From the IMG/VR virus record IMGVR_UViG_3300011126_000075, positions 1-21,238 of that record: 21,238 bases of DNA. One strand, written 5' to 3'. The notes beneath the pieces are model-generated. The model saw nothing but the letters and a program-made list of their open reading frames with translations, did not search any database and was not told where the DNA came from. Shown here one piece after another: positions 1 to 7,227 of the stretch. Position 1 is the first letter of the stretch; each line of letters starts with the position of its first letter. A program made the position numbers and the translations under genes. The stretch is from a virus.

Positions 1-52
1 TTGGCACCGCACAGGTTGGCGTCGCACAGGTTGGCACCGCACAGGTCGGCGC
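1..52 (-). repeat. 15-bp tandem repeat encoding pentapeptides
   Basis: About three and a half copies of a 15-bp unit, read on the plus strand as TTGGC(A/G)(C/T)CGCACAGG, encode the A(N/D)LC(G/D) units of the pentapeptide-repeat protein. The array runs off the left edge of the window, so its copy number is not known. Confidence 0.75.
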
Positions 53-119
53 GGCAGCCACCCTTTCCTGCTCGCCATAACCCATGACCCTCTATAATTT
101 TTTCAATCTTTTTTTTCAT
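1..119 (-). CDS. Pentapeptide-repeat protein, N-terminal part (cut by window edge)
   Basis: This is a leftward reading frame starting at the ATG at 119-117, with AGGA about 7 bases upstream. The 39 visible residues begin with a short charged segment (MKKKIEKIIEGHGLW). They then run into A(D/N)LCx units: RADLC, GANLC, DANLC, GAN. This matches the pentapeptide-repeat signature A(D/N)LxX, which folds as a right-handed quadrilateral beta-helix. A cysteine occupies the same position in each visible unit, so cysteines would stack along one face. The gene lies downstream of ssb on the same strand, separated by a hairpin. Its role is unknown: family members include DNA-mimic gyrase inhibitors (Qnr/MfpA) and many phage proteins with no known function. 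The rest of the gene is outside the window. Confidence 0.8.
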   Translation of the reverse strand, partial: MKKKIEKIIEGHGLWRAGKGGCRADLCGANLCDANLCGA

Positions 120-132
120 TTCACTATCCTTT

Positions 133-182
133 CTTCATTCGACTGGGATGGCCTGTGCTGAGCTCCGGCTTTGCGAATGAAG
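133..182. repeat. 9-bp inverted repeat between ssb and the pentapeptide gene
   Basis: CTTCATTCG (133-141) and CGAATGAAG (174-182) are perfect inverted copies separated by 32 bases. The right arm abuts the UUCG hairpin at 182-199. The pair could form a long-range stem in the leftward RNA just ahead of the pentapeptide gene's ribosome-binding site. Its role is unknown. Confidence 0.45.
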
Positions 183-199
183 CCCTGCCGAAGCAGGGC
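182..199 (-). terminator. UUCG-tetraloop hairpin after ssb
   Basis: On the minus strand the sequence is GCCCTGC-TTCG-GCAGGGC: a perfect 7-bp stem closed by a C(UUCG)G tetraloop, starting 9 bases beyond the ssb stop codon. It is followed by TTCATTC rather than a U run. It could be a weak terminator or a 3' stability element that lowers expression of the pentapeptide gene relative to ssb. Confidence 0.55.
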
Positions 200-208
200 G
201 GTTAGTTT

Positions 209-592
209 TTAGAATGGAATATCATCGTCAAAATCATCCGCAGCGGCGGGCGCTTGATAGCCCTGCGCTGGCTTTGCTTGCTGTGCTGGTGCGTCGTCGC
301 GCTTGCCGATTAGATCGACTGACTTACAGCGTAGCTTGATATACGTTTTCCCATTCTCAGCAGTGTGTGTTGACAGCTCACCGGACACTGCTACCTGCTG
401 ACCTTTTTTGAGGTACTGAGGTAGTGCGCCTTCTGCCTGCCTCCCCCAGACCGAGCAATCAAGCCAGACGGTTTGAGCATTGTTGCCGTAGCCCGCTTTC
501 ATCGCCACTGAGAAGATGCAGACCGTAGAATCTCCGGCCTGCCTTACCTCTGCGTCGCGCCCAAGATTTCCTGTTGCTGTTAGTACGTTCAT
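209..592 (-). CDS. ssb: Single-stranded DNA-binding protein
   Basis: This 127-aa protein binds and protects single-stranded DNA during phage replication and recombination. It starts with the family's typical opening (MNVLTATGNLGRDAEVR) and has an OB-fold over roughly residues 1-97, including VWLDCSVWGRQAE and KKGQQVAVSGEL. A short Ala/Gln/Pro linker follows. The acidic tip DDFDDDIPF is the conserved SSB tail that recruits partner proteins. It is shorter than E. coli SSB (178 aa) because the linker is short, which is common in phages. Its start lies directly beside the stop of the 195-aa gene (stop at 593, start at 592), so it belongs to the leftward recombination operon. The family assignment is firm. 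Confidence 0.95.
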   Translation of the reverse strand: MNVLTATGNLGRDAEVRQAGDSTVCIFSVAMKAGYGNNAQTVWLDCSVWGRQAEGALPQYLKKGQQVAVSGELSTHTAENGKTYIKLRCKSVDLIGKRDDAPAQQAKPAQGYQAPAAADDFDDDIPF

Positions 593-1180
593 TTACATAA
601 CCTCGTCTTCATCATTAATTTCAACCGGCGCCACCGATTCTAGGGATGCTAGTTGGTCGCTGGAGAGCTGTCCGGTCTTTTGGCATTGCGCGATAACCTG
701 TTGTAGCGTCATGTCGCCGTCTTGCATCTTTTGGGTCATTACCGGAAGTGCTTTGGCGAACTGTTCCGATGGGTATTCTACTGTTTGAATGACCAATAGC
801 GGGACGTGGTACGGTTCGCGCTTCTTGCTATTGATCGTTAGGGCGAAGTTAAGACCACGCGAATCAATGTCTGAAAGTGAGCGGATGCGCACGCCGCCAA
901 CCTCTTTGCCCGCGTATGTTACAGTCGGTTCGAAAAACAGCTGTGCATACTTTCCGACCCACTCCGAAGAGTCTCGGCCCCACGCACCGGCTAGTATTCT
1001 TAGCATCCCCTTGCTTGGCCTCCACGGCTTTCCGTGGTCACCGTCGAAGTAGATGCTTACCGGCTGCTCACTTTTGCTAACCTTAACTTCGCGAATGCGT
1101 ATAACCGGCTCAGCGCCCATGATATCCACGGCGTTTAACTGGTCGCTCTTCGCTTCTAGTGCAAATCCTATATCACTCAT
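593..1180 (-). CDS. Conserved phage protein of unknown function between nuclease and SSB
   Basis: This 195-aa protein matches no domain I can name with confidence. Visible features are a central conserved-looking block, KPWRPSKGMLRILAGAWG (51-68) followed by VGGVRIRSLSDID (94-106), a Lys/Gln-rich helix-prone region (about 140-180), and an acidic end (EINDEDEVM). I recall proteins with this central block from other siphophages, annotated as hypothetical. A strong GGAGGTG site lies 7 bases before the ATG. The start overlaps the upstream nuclease stop by one base (TAATG), so the two are probably translationally coupled. Its place between a RecE-like nuclease and SSB is where phages usually carry a single-strand annealing protein. 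A recombination role is therefore an inference from context, not from motifs. Confidence 0.8.
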   Translation of the reverse strand: MSDIGFALEAKSDQLNAVDIMGAEPVIRIREVKVSKSEQPVSIYFDGDHGKPWRPSKGMLRILAGAWGRDSSEWVGKYAQLFFEPTVTYAGKEVGGVRIRSLSDIDSRGLNFALTINSKKREPYHVPLLVIQTVEYPSEQFAKALPVMTQKMQDGDMTLQQVIAQCQKTGQLSSDQLASLESVAPVEINDEDEVM

Positions 1181-2049
1181 TAGTAGACACCTCCGTCTTG
1201 TAGCTCACTCTCAATCTGCGATAGCCTGTAGCCTGGCAGGCTTATGACTTCCACTTCATCGCATGGCAGCGATGGCCAGCTTCCCGTTTTCTCGCACTCG
1301 GCAAACAGCGCCAATGCCTCGCGATACTTGCGCCGCCCCTCTTCCAACGTAGTGTTGCAGGGTTGGTACAACTTGTGTCCGTGCGGCATCTCTTCCTCCA
1401 CTGCTGCAAACTCGAAGGTATGCCGCTCGCCTGTCGCCCATTCGAGCGCGTCGGAGTAAAGCGCAGCGGAGAGGTCGTAACTGTAGTTATCGATCGCTCG
1501 GCTGAACGGCTCTGGTCTTGCGTCTTGCGTCTTTTTCACATCAACGATAACGCCATCTTCCGTTAGCAGGTCAAAGCGAACGCGAACAAGCACACCCGTT
1601 TCAGGGCATCGAACGAATAGCGATAGCTCGCGCCAACCTTCGCAGGTTAGCCGTGAGCGCATGAGCAGATTAGATAGAATGGCCTCTTGCATACCAGACA
1701 CCTTGTCCGCCTCGCGGGCCGTCAATACACGGCTTGGTGCGTGCACTTTGATTGCCTGTTTGTACTCGCTCGCCACTCGGTCTTTTACGTCACGAAGAAG
1801 GACATAATCTTTTTTGAATCGCGATGGCTCAAGCAATGCTGTGTGGATTGCGCTGCCCATCTCCATGGCACGGCTAGGGGCTCTCGCTGACTGAAAGCGG
1901 AAATGAGCAGGGCTTCGTAGCATCGCTTTTAGGCCAGTGCTGCTTATTCCTTCTGGGTGTGCGTGATAAACATCATCAGGCATATTGGCAATAAAGCAGG
2001 GCGGAACGATTTCCATCCCCTCCTTGTACCATTCAATAATTACATTCAT
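1180..2049 (-). CDS. RecE-like PDDEXK exonuclease (DUF3799 family)
   Basis: This 289-aa protein resembles the C-terminal nuclease domain of exonuclease VIII (RecE), which resects double-stranded DNA to give 3' single-stranded ends for annealing. Family marks are YHAHPEGISSTGLKAMLRSP (28-47), GSAIHTALLEP (65-75) with H69, E141, RFD (158-160), the DVK metal/catalytic motif (170-172), and YSYDLSAALYSDAL (189-202). It is the first gene of the leftward operon and overlaps the next gene by one base. The start at 2049 has a GGAG site at a longish spacing of about 10 bases. An internal ATG at residue 12, with AGGAGG very close upstream, is an alternative. The nuclease fold is well supported; the exact start is not. 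Confidence 0.85.
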   Translation of the reverse strand: MNVIIEWYKEGMEIVPPCFIANMPDDVYHAHPEGISSTGLKAMLRSPAHFRFQSARAPSRAMEMGSAIHTALLEPSRFKKDYVLLRDVKDRVASEYKQAIKVHAPSRVLTAREADKVSGMQEAILSNLLMRSRLTCEGWRELSLFVRCPETGVLVRVRFDLLTEDGVIVDVKKTQDARPEPFSRAIDNYSYDLSAALYSDALEWATGERHTFEFAAVEEEMPHGHKLYQPCNTTLEEGRRKYREALALFAECEKTGSWPSLPCDEVEVISLPGYRLSQIESELQDGGVY

Positions 2050-2077
2050 TCGGTAGTCGCTCCGTTAGTCATTTGGT

Positions 2078-2114
2078 GTTGACCACACTAATCATATCCG
2101 CTAGTGTTGTCAAC
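2078..2114. promoter_or_regulatory. Palindromic operator with two overlapping divergent promoters
   Basis: The left arm GTTGACCACACTA (2078-2090) and right arm TAGTGTTGTCAAC (2102-2114) are inverted copies with a single mismatch, separated by 11 bases. The same bases give a rightward promoter, TTGACC (2079-2084), 17-bp spacer, TAGTGT (2102-2107). They also give a leftward promoter, TTGACA (2113-2108), 17-bp spacer, TAGTGT (2090-2085). The site lies between the leftward nuclease operon and the rightward operon beginning with the Cro-like protein, which is the obvious candidate to bind it. Both promoters occupy the same DNA, so polymerase could use only one at a time. Function is predicted from sequence only. 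Confidence 0.65.
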
Positions 2115-2147
2115 GCATCCGAAGAAATTAAACCGAGAGGGCATAGA

Positions 2148-2321
2148 ATGTTGACCGTTGAAGTTATCCGAGAGCAGCTGAAAGACCGAAACCTTAGCAA
2201 AGTGGCTGAGGCGTCCGGCATAAGCTCTGCGAGTATTTACAGGCTTATGAATGAGGACGGAAGGCCTCTTTATGAGACGGTAAAGTCTTTGTCTGATTAC
2301 CTTGAGAAGGTCGTGCTATGA
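2148..2321 (+). CDS. Cro-like helix-turn-helix regulator
   Basis: This small 57-aa DNA-binding protein has a helix-turn-helix at about residues 16-37 (LSKVAEASGISSASIYRLMN), followed by a short helix (ETVKSLSDYLEKVV). Its size and layout resemble Cro-type phage regulators. I chose the ATG at 2148 because GAGAGGG lies just upstream. A longer in-frame reading from 2073 would begin inside the operator palindrome and upstream of the expected transcript start. It lies immediately downstream of the palindromic divergent promoter and overlaps the helicase start (ATGA), so it is probably autoregulated and co-transcribed with the replication genes. Whether it represses one or both early directions is inferred. 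Confidence 0.8.
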   Translation: MLTVEVIREQLKDRNLSKVAEASGISSASIYRLMNEDGRPLYETVKSLSDYLEKVVL

Positions 2322-3739
2322 AGCTAAGACCGTATCAGGAGAAATTAATAACAGAGACGCGTGCGGCCCTATCAAGAAGTCGGAGGGTTTTAATGCAGGC
2401 GCCCACAGGGGCGGGGAAGACCGCTATAACTGTTTACATGATGCAGCGAGCAGCAGAGCGCGGGAATACATCAATGTTTCTAGTTCACCAAAACGAGCTG
2501 CTAGACCAAACTAGCAGGGCGTTATGGAAGGGCAAGCTAGAACATGGAATGATTGCATCCGGTCGGTCAAAATCAAAGCTGCCAGCACAGGTTGCTAGTG
2601 TTCAGACACTTGTTAGGCGCATGGATTTATATGATGCGCCCGACCTGATCATTATTGACGAATGCCACCGAAGCGCCGCCAGCACTTACCAGAAAATACT
2701 AGACAGATACCCCCGTGCGATGGTTATTGGCCTAACTGCGACACCTCAGCGAACAGATGGGAAAGGGCTTGATTCCACCTACAGCGAGCTAGTCAAAGGC
2801 CCGACGGTTCGCCAGCTAATCGACGCTGGCTATCTGTGTGAATATGAGATATTCGCGCCGCCGTCAACGCTTAATCTTGATGACGTGAAAACCAGCATGG
2901 GCGACTTTGATCGTAAGCAACTGGAAGCGGAGGTGGATAAGCCAACTATCACAGGTGACGCAGTGGCGACGTATAAGAAGCACGCAGACGGCAAGCGAGC
3001 TGCTGTCATGTGCGTCTCGATACGCCACGCCGAGCACGTTAGGGATAGTTATGCTGCGGCTGGCGTCCCTGCTGAAATGCTAGAGGGTAAGATGACAAAC
3101 AAGGAGCGCGGCGCCGTTATCGACCGGCTCCGTAGTGGTGAGACGCTTGTGGTTACTGCTGTCAACCTTCTAATAGAGGGTTTAGATGTTCCATCTATTG
3201 AGGTTATACAGTGGCTTAGGCCTACTCAATCGCTAATTGTTTATATGCAAGGGAACGGGCGCGGCTTTCGGACGGCGGACGGCAAGTCGAGGTTAACGAT
3301 ATTGGATCAAGTCGGGAATTGGTCGCGCCACGGCTTGCCCGATAATGATCGAAGCTGGACACTAGAGGGAAGGAAGAAGGGCCGAAAGAAAAAAGAAGAT
3401 GAAGACGCTGATATCAGTATTCAGCAATGCAAGGGATGCTTTCATATCTTCCGCGCTGGCGTCCCTGCCTGCCCCTCTTGTGGGGCTGCTGTTGAGTTGC
3501 GCAAGAAGGCTGACATTGAAGTGGTTGACGGCGAGCTAGAGCGAATCGACGTTGACGCTATGCGCAAACAGGCCAAGCAAGAACAAGGGGCAGCTCGTGA
3601 CCTGGCTGACTTGGTTGCGCTTGGTAAACGTCGCGGAATGAAGAACGCAAGCGCATGGGCTGCGCATATATTCGCAAGTAGGCAGGGGCGCAAGGCAACG
3701 GCGCAAGACTTTGCAAACGCTAAGAGGGCGGGCCAATGA
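2318..3739 (+). CDS. SF2 DEAD/DEAH-type helicase with C-terminal zinc ribbon
   Basis: This 473-aa ATP-dependent nucleic-acid helicase is predicted to act in phage replication or recombination. Motifs in order are the Q-like N-terminus LRPYQ, Walker A APTGAGKT (28-35), motif II DECH (114-117), motif III TATP (140-143), motif V region VTAVNLLIEGLDVP (279-292), and motif VI QGNGRGFR (311-318), in which G follows Q where many SF2 helicases have R. After a Lys-rich stretch (352-360) comes a four-cysteine zinc ribbon, CKGC (371-374) and CPSC (385-388). The 85-residue tail is basic and alpha-helical in character. The gene overlaps its neighbours on both sides by ATGA, indicating coupled translation with the regulator and the VRR-NUC nuclease. 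Confidence 0.93.
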   Translation: MKLRPYQEKLITETRAALSRSRRVLMQAPTGAGKTAITVYMMQRAAERGNTSMFLVHQNELLDQTSRALWKGKLEHGMIASGRSKSKLPAQVASVQTLVRRMDLYDAPDLIIIDECHRSAASTYQKILDRYPRAMVIGLTATPQRTDGKGLDSTYSELVKGPTVRQLIDAGYLCEYEIFAPPSTLNLDDVKTSMGDFDRKQLEAEVDKPTITGDAVATYKKHADGKRAAVMCVSIRHAEHVRDSYAAAGVPAEMLEGKMTNKERGAVIDRLRSGETLVVTAVNLLIEGLDVPSIEVIQWLRPTQSLIVYMQGNGRGFRTADGKSRLTILDQVGNWSRHGLPDNDRSWTLEGRKKGRKKKEDEDADISIQQCKGCFHIFRAGVPACPSCGAAVELRKKADIEVVDGELERIDVDAMRKQAKQEQGAARDLADLVALGKRRGMKNASAWAAHIFASRQGRKATAQDFANAKRAGQ

Positions 3740-4086
3740 ACCCAGAAACAAACATACAGAACGCAATACTTTTAGCTCTATCAAAGGCTGGCTGTCTTGT
3801 TTTCAGAAATGAGACAGCAGGCGCATGGGTTGGGCGGATGCTTCACAAGGATAGCAATATCGTAACGCTATCGAATGCCAGCATGGTTCGATTTGGTTTA
3901 TGTGTTGGCAGCTCTGATATTGTAGGGATAGCGCCATGCGGACGATTTTTAGCTATAGAGGTGAAGACCTCGACGGGCAAGGCAACCAAAGAGCAGAGAA
4001 GGTTTCTTGCTGCGGTTAGCGGTGCTGGCGGCATTGCTGGTATTGCACGAAGTGTAGATGATGCTCTAAACTTAATTCGCGGATAG
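3736..4086 (+). CDS. VRR-NUC domain nuclease
   Basis: This 116-aa single-domain nuclease of the PDDEXK superfamily shows GSSDIVGI (58-65), FLAIEVKT (71-78) and Q87. D61, E75 and K77 are the likely metal-binding and catalytic residues. Small stand-alone VRR-NUC proteins in phages are thought to cleave branched DNA such as Holliday junctions, or to assist replication-fork processing. The length is typical of the stand-alone family. It overlaps the helicase stop by ATGA and is followed, after 72 bases, by the primase/ATPase gene. The context supports a job in replication or in resolving intermediates before packaging, but the substrate cannot be read from the sequence. Confidence 0.88.
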   Translation: MNPETNIQNAILLALSKAGCLVFRNETAGAWVGRMLHKDSNIVTLSNASMVRFGLCVGSSDIVGIAPCGRFLAIEVKTSTGKATKEQRRFLAAVSGAGGIAGIARSVDDALNLIRG

Positions 4087-4158
4087 GGCGGCCACCCGAA
4101 CGGCAGCTAGTCACTGTCTTCCGCTTCCTTCTGACTACCTTTGACTGAGGCTATGTTT

Positions 4159-6915
4159 ATGTCCACTGTAAAACCTACGGCTTGGTATGCGGCGCGTTAC
4201 GTTGAGCGCTACGGCATGGCTGTTATTCCGCTAAAGCAAAAGAGCAAGCTGCCAGTCGAAAACGACTGGGGTAACCGCGCCATCACTGACGCCGACAAAG
4301 CCGCCGAGCTGTGGCACGCATCGCCGCGCCTTAACATTGGGTTGGCTCTTGGCCCTTCCGCTATGTGCAGCTTGGATATTGACTGCATGGACTCTTTTCG
4401 AGTCATTGCCGACGAGTTCGGGATTGATATTGATAAAGAGTTAGCAGCAGTCCCAACAATTCAGGGAGCATCCAAGGGTATGCGCTGCATGTTTAGGGTG
4501 CCGAAAGATCACGGCATCATGGACTATCACAAGATAAACTGGCCTGCTGAGTCTGACCCATCCGGTGAGATTCACCGGCAAATCATGCGCGACGCTGCGC
4601 AAGCTAAGGCGGACGGCAACACCAAGGCGGAGGCGCTATTGCGTGCTGACGCTAAGAAGCACGCCGCTTTCACCGTGATAGAGTTGCGCGTCTCAGTGAG
4701 CGGGCAACAACGGTTCGATGCGCTGCCGCCGTCCATCCATCCCGACACCGGCCAGCCTTACCGCTGGATAGTTCAGCCGCCCAAGACGCTAGACGAATGG
4801 CCCGAGCCTCCCGCTTGGCTGATGGCTATTTGGAATGCGTGGGAGAGCTTTAAGCCTCAGCTGGTTGACGCTTGCCCGTGGCTGCCAAGGCAAGAGCCAC
4901 CACCGATACAGCCAGCTACTGTAGACACTAATAGCGGAGAGTCACCGATTACGGCGTTTAACGACGCTAACGACCTACCGGCGACGCTAGAGCGCTACGG
5001 CTACCAGCGCAAGGGTAAGCGTTACCTTTCTCCCCATAGCCACACAGGGTTAGCAGGCGTTACCGTTCTGCCTGATGGCCAGCGGTGTTACATCCATCAC
5101 GCTAGTGATCCGCTTTGCTCTGATGACAGCGGCAAGCCCGTTAACCCGTTTGACCTGTTCTGCCATTACGACCACAGCGGCGACACTAGCAAAGCGGTCA
5201 AGGCGGCGGCTGAGATACTCGGCATGACTATCAAGAGGGCGGCACCTACCGCCCAAGCTGTCGCCATATCGCAACCTGCTGAGGTTGATACGCCTGCCGA
5301 TAACACCGCGCCTTCGCAGCCGTTCCGTCCTCTCGGTTACAACAGTAATAGCTACTTCTACCTGCCACGCGGTACTGAGCAGGTTGCAGAGATTCGCAAG
5401 GGAAGCCACACAAGCCCAGCTGAGCTGATGGGGCTCGCCGCCTTAGAGTGGTGGGAAATGGCCTACCCAAAAGGGAAGGGGGGTGGCGCGGACTGGCACG
5501 CCGCTGCTAACGACTGCATGAGGGGATGTGAGAGAAGAGGGATATACAGCAACGAGCGTGAGCGTGGTCGAGGCGCGTGGTACGACGCTGGGCGTTCGGT
5601 GCTACACCTCGGTGACCGATTACTGGTTAACGGCGCCGCCACCGCTATCCCTGACCATGGGAGCGAGTTCATCTACACACGCCAAGCACCGCTTGAGCAT
5701 GGCGCCGACGCTGTGCCCGCTACTGACTCGCAGGCTGCCGACGTAGCTAACCTATTCGGGCAACTTAACTGGCACAAGCCGATGCACGCCGAGCTACTGG
5801 CCGGATGGTGTCTGCTGGCACCAATCTGTGGCTCGCTAACATGGCGTCCGCACGTCTGGATAACAGCGCAACGGGGGGCCGGTAAGTCGTGGGTGCAAGA
5901 CAACATCATACAGCCTTTGTTAGGGCCATCCGCGATGATGGTGCAGGGCAGTACAACCGAGGCCGGTCTACGCCAGCGGGTTCGACATGACAGCAGGCCT
6001 ATCGTGTTTGATGAAGCCGAGAGTGAAGACAATCGCAGCCAGCACCGGATGCAAACGGTTATAGAGCTGGCTAGGCAGGCGTCTAGCGACTCCAGCGCAG
6101 AGATAGTCAAGGGCACCGTTGGCGGTCATGCTATGAGCTTTCGCATCCGGTCAATGTTCCTCTTGGGCCCTGTTAACGTGTCCCTCACGCAGGCTGCCGA
6201 TGAGTCGCGCTTCTCTGTGCTGTCGCTCGCCACGCCCGCTAAGACGGCGCAGGAAGCGGAGAGGTTCGCAGCTTTTCGCGATCACGCCGCCAACACACTA
6301 ACAGCGGGCGCTTGCGCTGCTATCCGTGCGCGAGCTTACCGCCTTATGCCCGTTATTCGTGATAACGCCGTTACGTTCGGCAGAGCGATAGCTGAGGTGT
6401 TGGGCAGCCAAAGGCTTGGTGATCAAGTTGGCACCCTCCTTGCTGGCGCATACGCCTACAGGTCATCGGGGCGGATATCGCTTGAAGATGCGCGTACATG
6501 GGTTGCTACTATGGATTTTAGTGATGCCAAGGAAGCCGAATCGGTTAGCGATGAGGAGGCGTGCCTACAAAAGATACTTCAGCACCAAATACGCTTTGAT
6601 TCAGAGGTTGGGCATATACAGCGCTCAATAGGAGAGCTCGTAGAATGCGCCTCTGGTGGAGGCTTTATAGGAGGGTTGTCACCAACCGCCCTGAATGACG
6701 TTCTGAGGCGTTATGGTGTTACGGCTGACAAAGATAGCCTCACAGTAGCTAATCGCCATGTAGAGCTTGATAGGGTGTTTACCGGCACACCTTGGGCCGC
6801 TGGCTGGCGGCGAATCCTCGGACGCATTGACGGCGCGACAAACTCAGCTGAGGCTGTAAGGTTTGCGGGCGCAAGAAGTAGGGCGGTTGTTATCCCGATG
6901 GCCTATATTGAATAG
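4159..6915 (+). CDS. Prim-Pol primase fused to a P-loop ATPase/helicase
   Basis: This 918-aa replication protein carries a bifunctional primase/polymerase domain at its N-terminus. WYAARYVERYGMAVIPL opens it, the catalytic pair is in SLDIDC (D73 and D75), and PPSIHPDTGQPYRW holds H194. A middle region around 270-360 (RYLSPHSHTGLAGV, NPFDLFCHY) resembles the linker domains of phage primase-helicases. The C-terminal ATPase has Walker A QRGAGKS (K576) and Walker B IVFDEAE (D618-E619). It would prime and unwind DNA at the phage origin, and the repeat-rich non-coding DNA directly downstream fits that. The ATG at 4159 is preferred because GAGG sits 8 bases upstream; a TTG at 4141 and an ATG at 4153 are less well placed. 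The domain calls are strong, the helicase class less so. Confidence 0.88.
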   Translation: MSTVKPTAWYAARYVERYGMAVIPLKQKSKLPVENDWGNRAITDADKAAELWHASPRLNIGLALGPSAMCSLDIDCMDSFRVIADEFGIDIDKELAAVPTIQGASKGMRCMFRVPKDHGIMDYHKINWPAESDPSGEIHRQIMRDAAQAKADGNTKAEALLRADAKKHAAFTVIELRVSVSGQQRFDALPPSIHPDTGQPYRWIVQPPKTLDEWPEPPAWLMAIWNAWESFKPQLVDACPWLPRQEPPPIQPATVDTNSGESPITAFNDANDLPATLERYGYQRKGKRYLSPHSHTGLAGVTVLPDGQRCYIHHASDPLCSDDSGKPVNPFDLFCHYDHSGDTSKAVKAAAEILGMTIKRAAPTAQAVAISQPAEVDTPADNTAPSQPFRPLGYNSNSYFYLPRGTEQVAEIRKGSHTSPAELMGLAALEWWEMAYPKGKGGGADWHAAANDCMRGCERRGIYSNERERGRGAWYDAGRSVLHLGDRLLVNGAATAIPDHGSEFIYTRQAPLEHGADAVPATDSQAADVANLFGQLNWHKPMHAELLAGWCLLAPICGSLTWRPHVWITAQRGAGKSWVQDNIIQPLLGPSAMMVQGSTTEAGLRQRVRHDSRPIVFDEAESEDNRSQHRMQTVIELARQASSDSSAEIVKGTVGGHAMSFRIRSMFLLGPVNVSLTQAADESRFSVLSLATPAKTAQEAERFAAFRDHAANTLTAGACAAIRARAYRLMPVIRDNAVTFGRAIAEVLGSQRLGDQVGTLLAGAYAYRSSGRISLEDARTWVATMDFSDAKEAESVSDEEACLQKILQHQIRFDSEVGHIQRSIGELVECASGGGFIGGLSPTALNDVLRRYGVTADKDSLTVANRHVELDRVFTGTPWAAGWRRILGRIDGATNSAEAVRFAGARSRAVVIPMAYIE

Positions 6916-6945
6916 CCGCACACGTTTGTCACAGCGTGTCACAGT

Positions 6946-6979
6946 AAAAAAAGCCCCGTGTGACGGGGTTTTTCTTTTT
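6946..6979 (+). terminator. Intrinsic terminator after the primase/ATPase gene
   Basis: CCCCGT (6954-6959), loop GTG, and ACGGGG (6963-6968) form a perfect 6-bp stem. It is preceded by seven A and followed by TTTTTCTTTTT. This ends the rightward replication operon 31 bases after its last stop codon. The A run on the other side means it could also work leftward. Confidence 0.85.
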
Positions 6980-7053
6980 ATATCAATAGGTTAGGCTTGC
7001 CGCACACGTTTGTCACGCAATTCCGAAACTATAGCCCCATAGAGAAAGTTATA

Positions 7054-7074
7054 ATTGGTCAAAATGTAACCAAT
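7054..7074. promoter_or_regulatory. Inverted repeat beside a TATAAT box
   Basis: ATTGGT (7054-7059) and ACCAAT (7069-7074) are perfect inverted arms 9 bases apart. They begin at the end of a consensus TATAAT (7050-7055). No acceptable -35 box is visible 16-18 bases upstream. This could be an operator or a protein site within the origin-like region. Confidence 0.35.
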
Positions 7075-7164
7075 AACACCCTATATAATATTATATATAT
7101 ATATATAGATTTAGTGTGACAGTGTGACAAATAATCAAAATTACTAGGAATAATGCGGCTCTCA

Positions 7165-7197
7165 GCCGTCACAAAAAAAAATCCATTCTGTGACGGC
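7165..7197. repeat. 9-bp inverted repeat containing GTCAC/GTGAC boxes
   Basis: GCCGTCACA (7165-7173) and TGTGACGGC (7189-7197) are perfect inverted copies separated by 15 bases that include an A9 run. The right arm overlaps the inverted variant of the 18-bp repeats. It probably belongs to the same binding-site family as the other GTGAC boxes in this region. Confidence 0.55.
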
Positions 7198-7227
7198 GTG
7201 TGCGGCTTTTGTGACGCATAAAAACTA

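Noticed and set aside
2073-2147. Longer N-terminus of the Cro-like protein from ATG 2073
   Set aside because: The extension would start inside the operator/promoter and has no ribosome-binding site. ATG 2148 has one and gives a normal Cro-like length.
5673-6116. Minus-strand 147-aa frame opposite the ATPase domain
   Set aside because: It lies entirely within the Prim-Pol/ATPase gene, whose Walker motifs are read on the plus strand.
7081-7107. AT repeat as a phage attachment site or tRNA remnant
   Set aside because: There is no tRNA-like sequence, no integrase gene nearby and no flanking arm-type sites beyond the GTGAC boxes, which fit an origin better.
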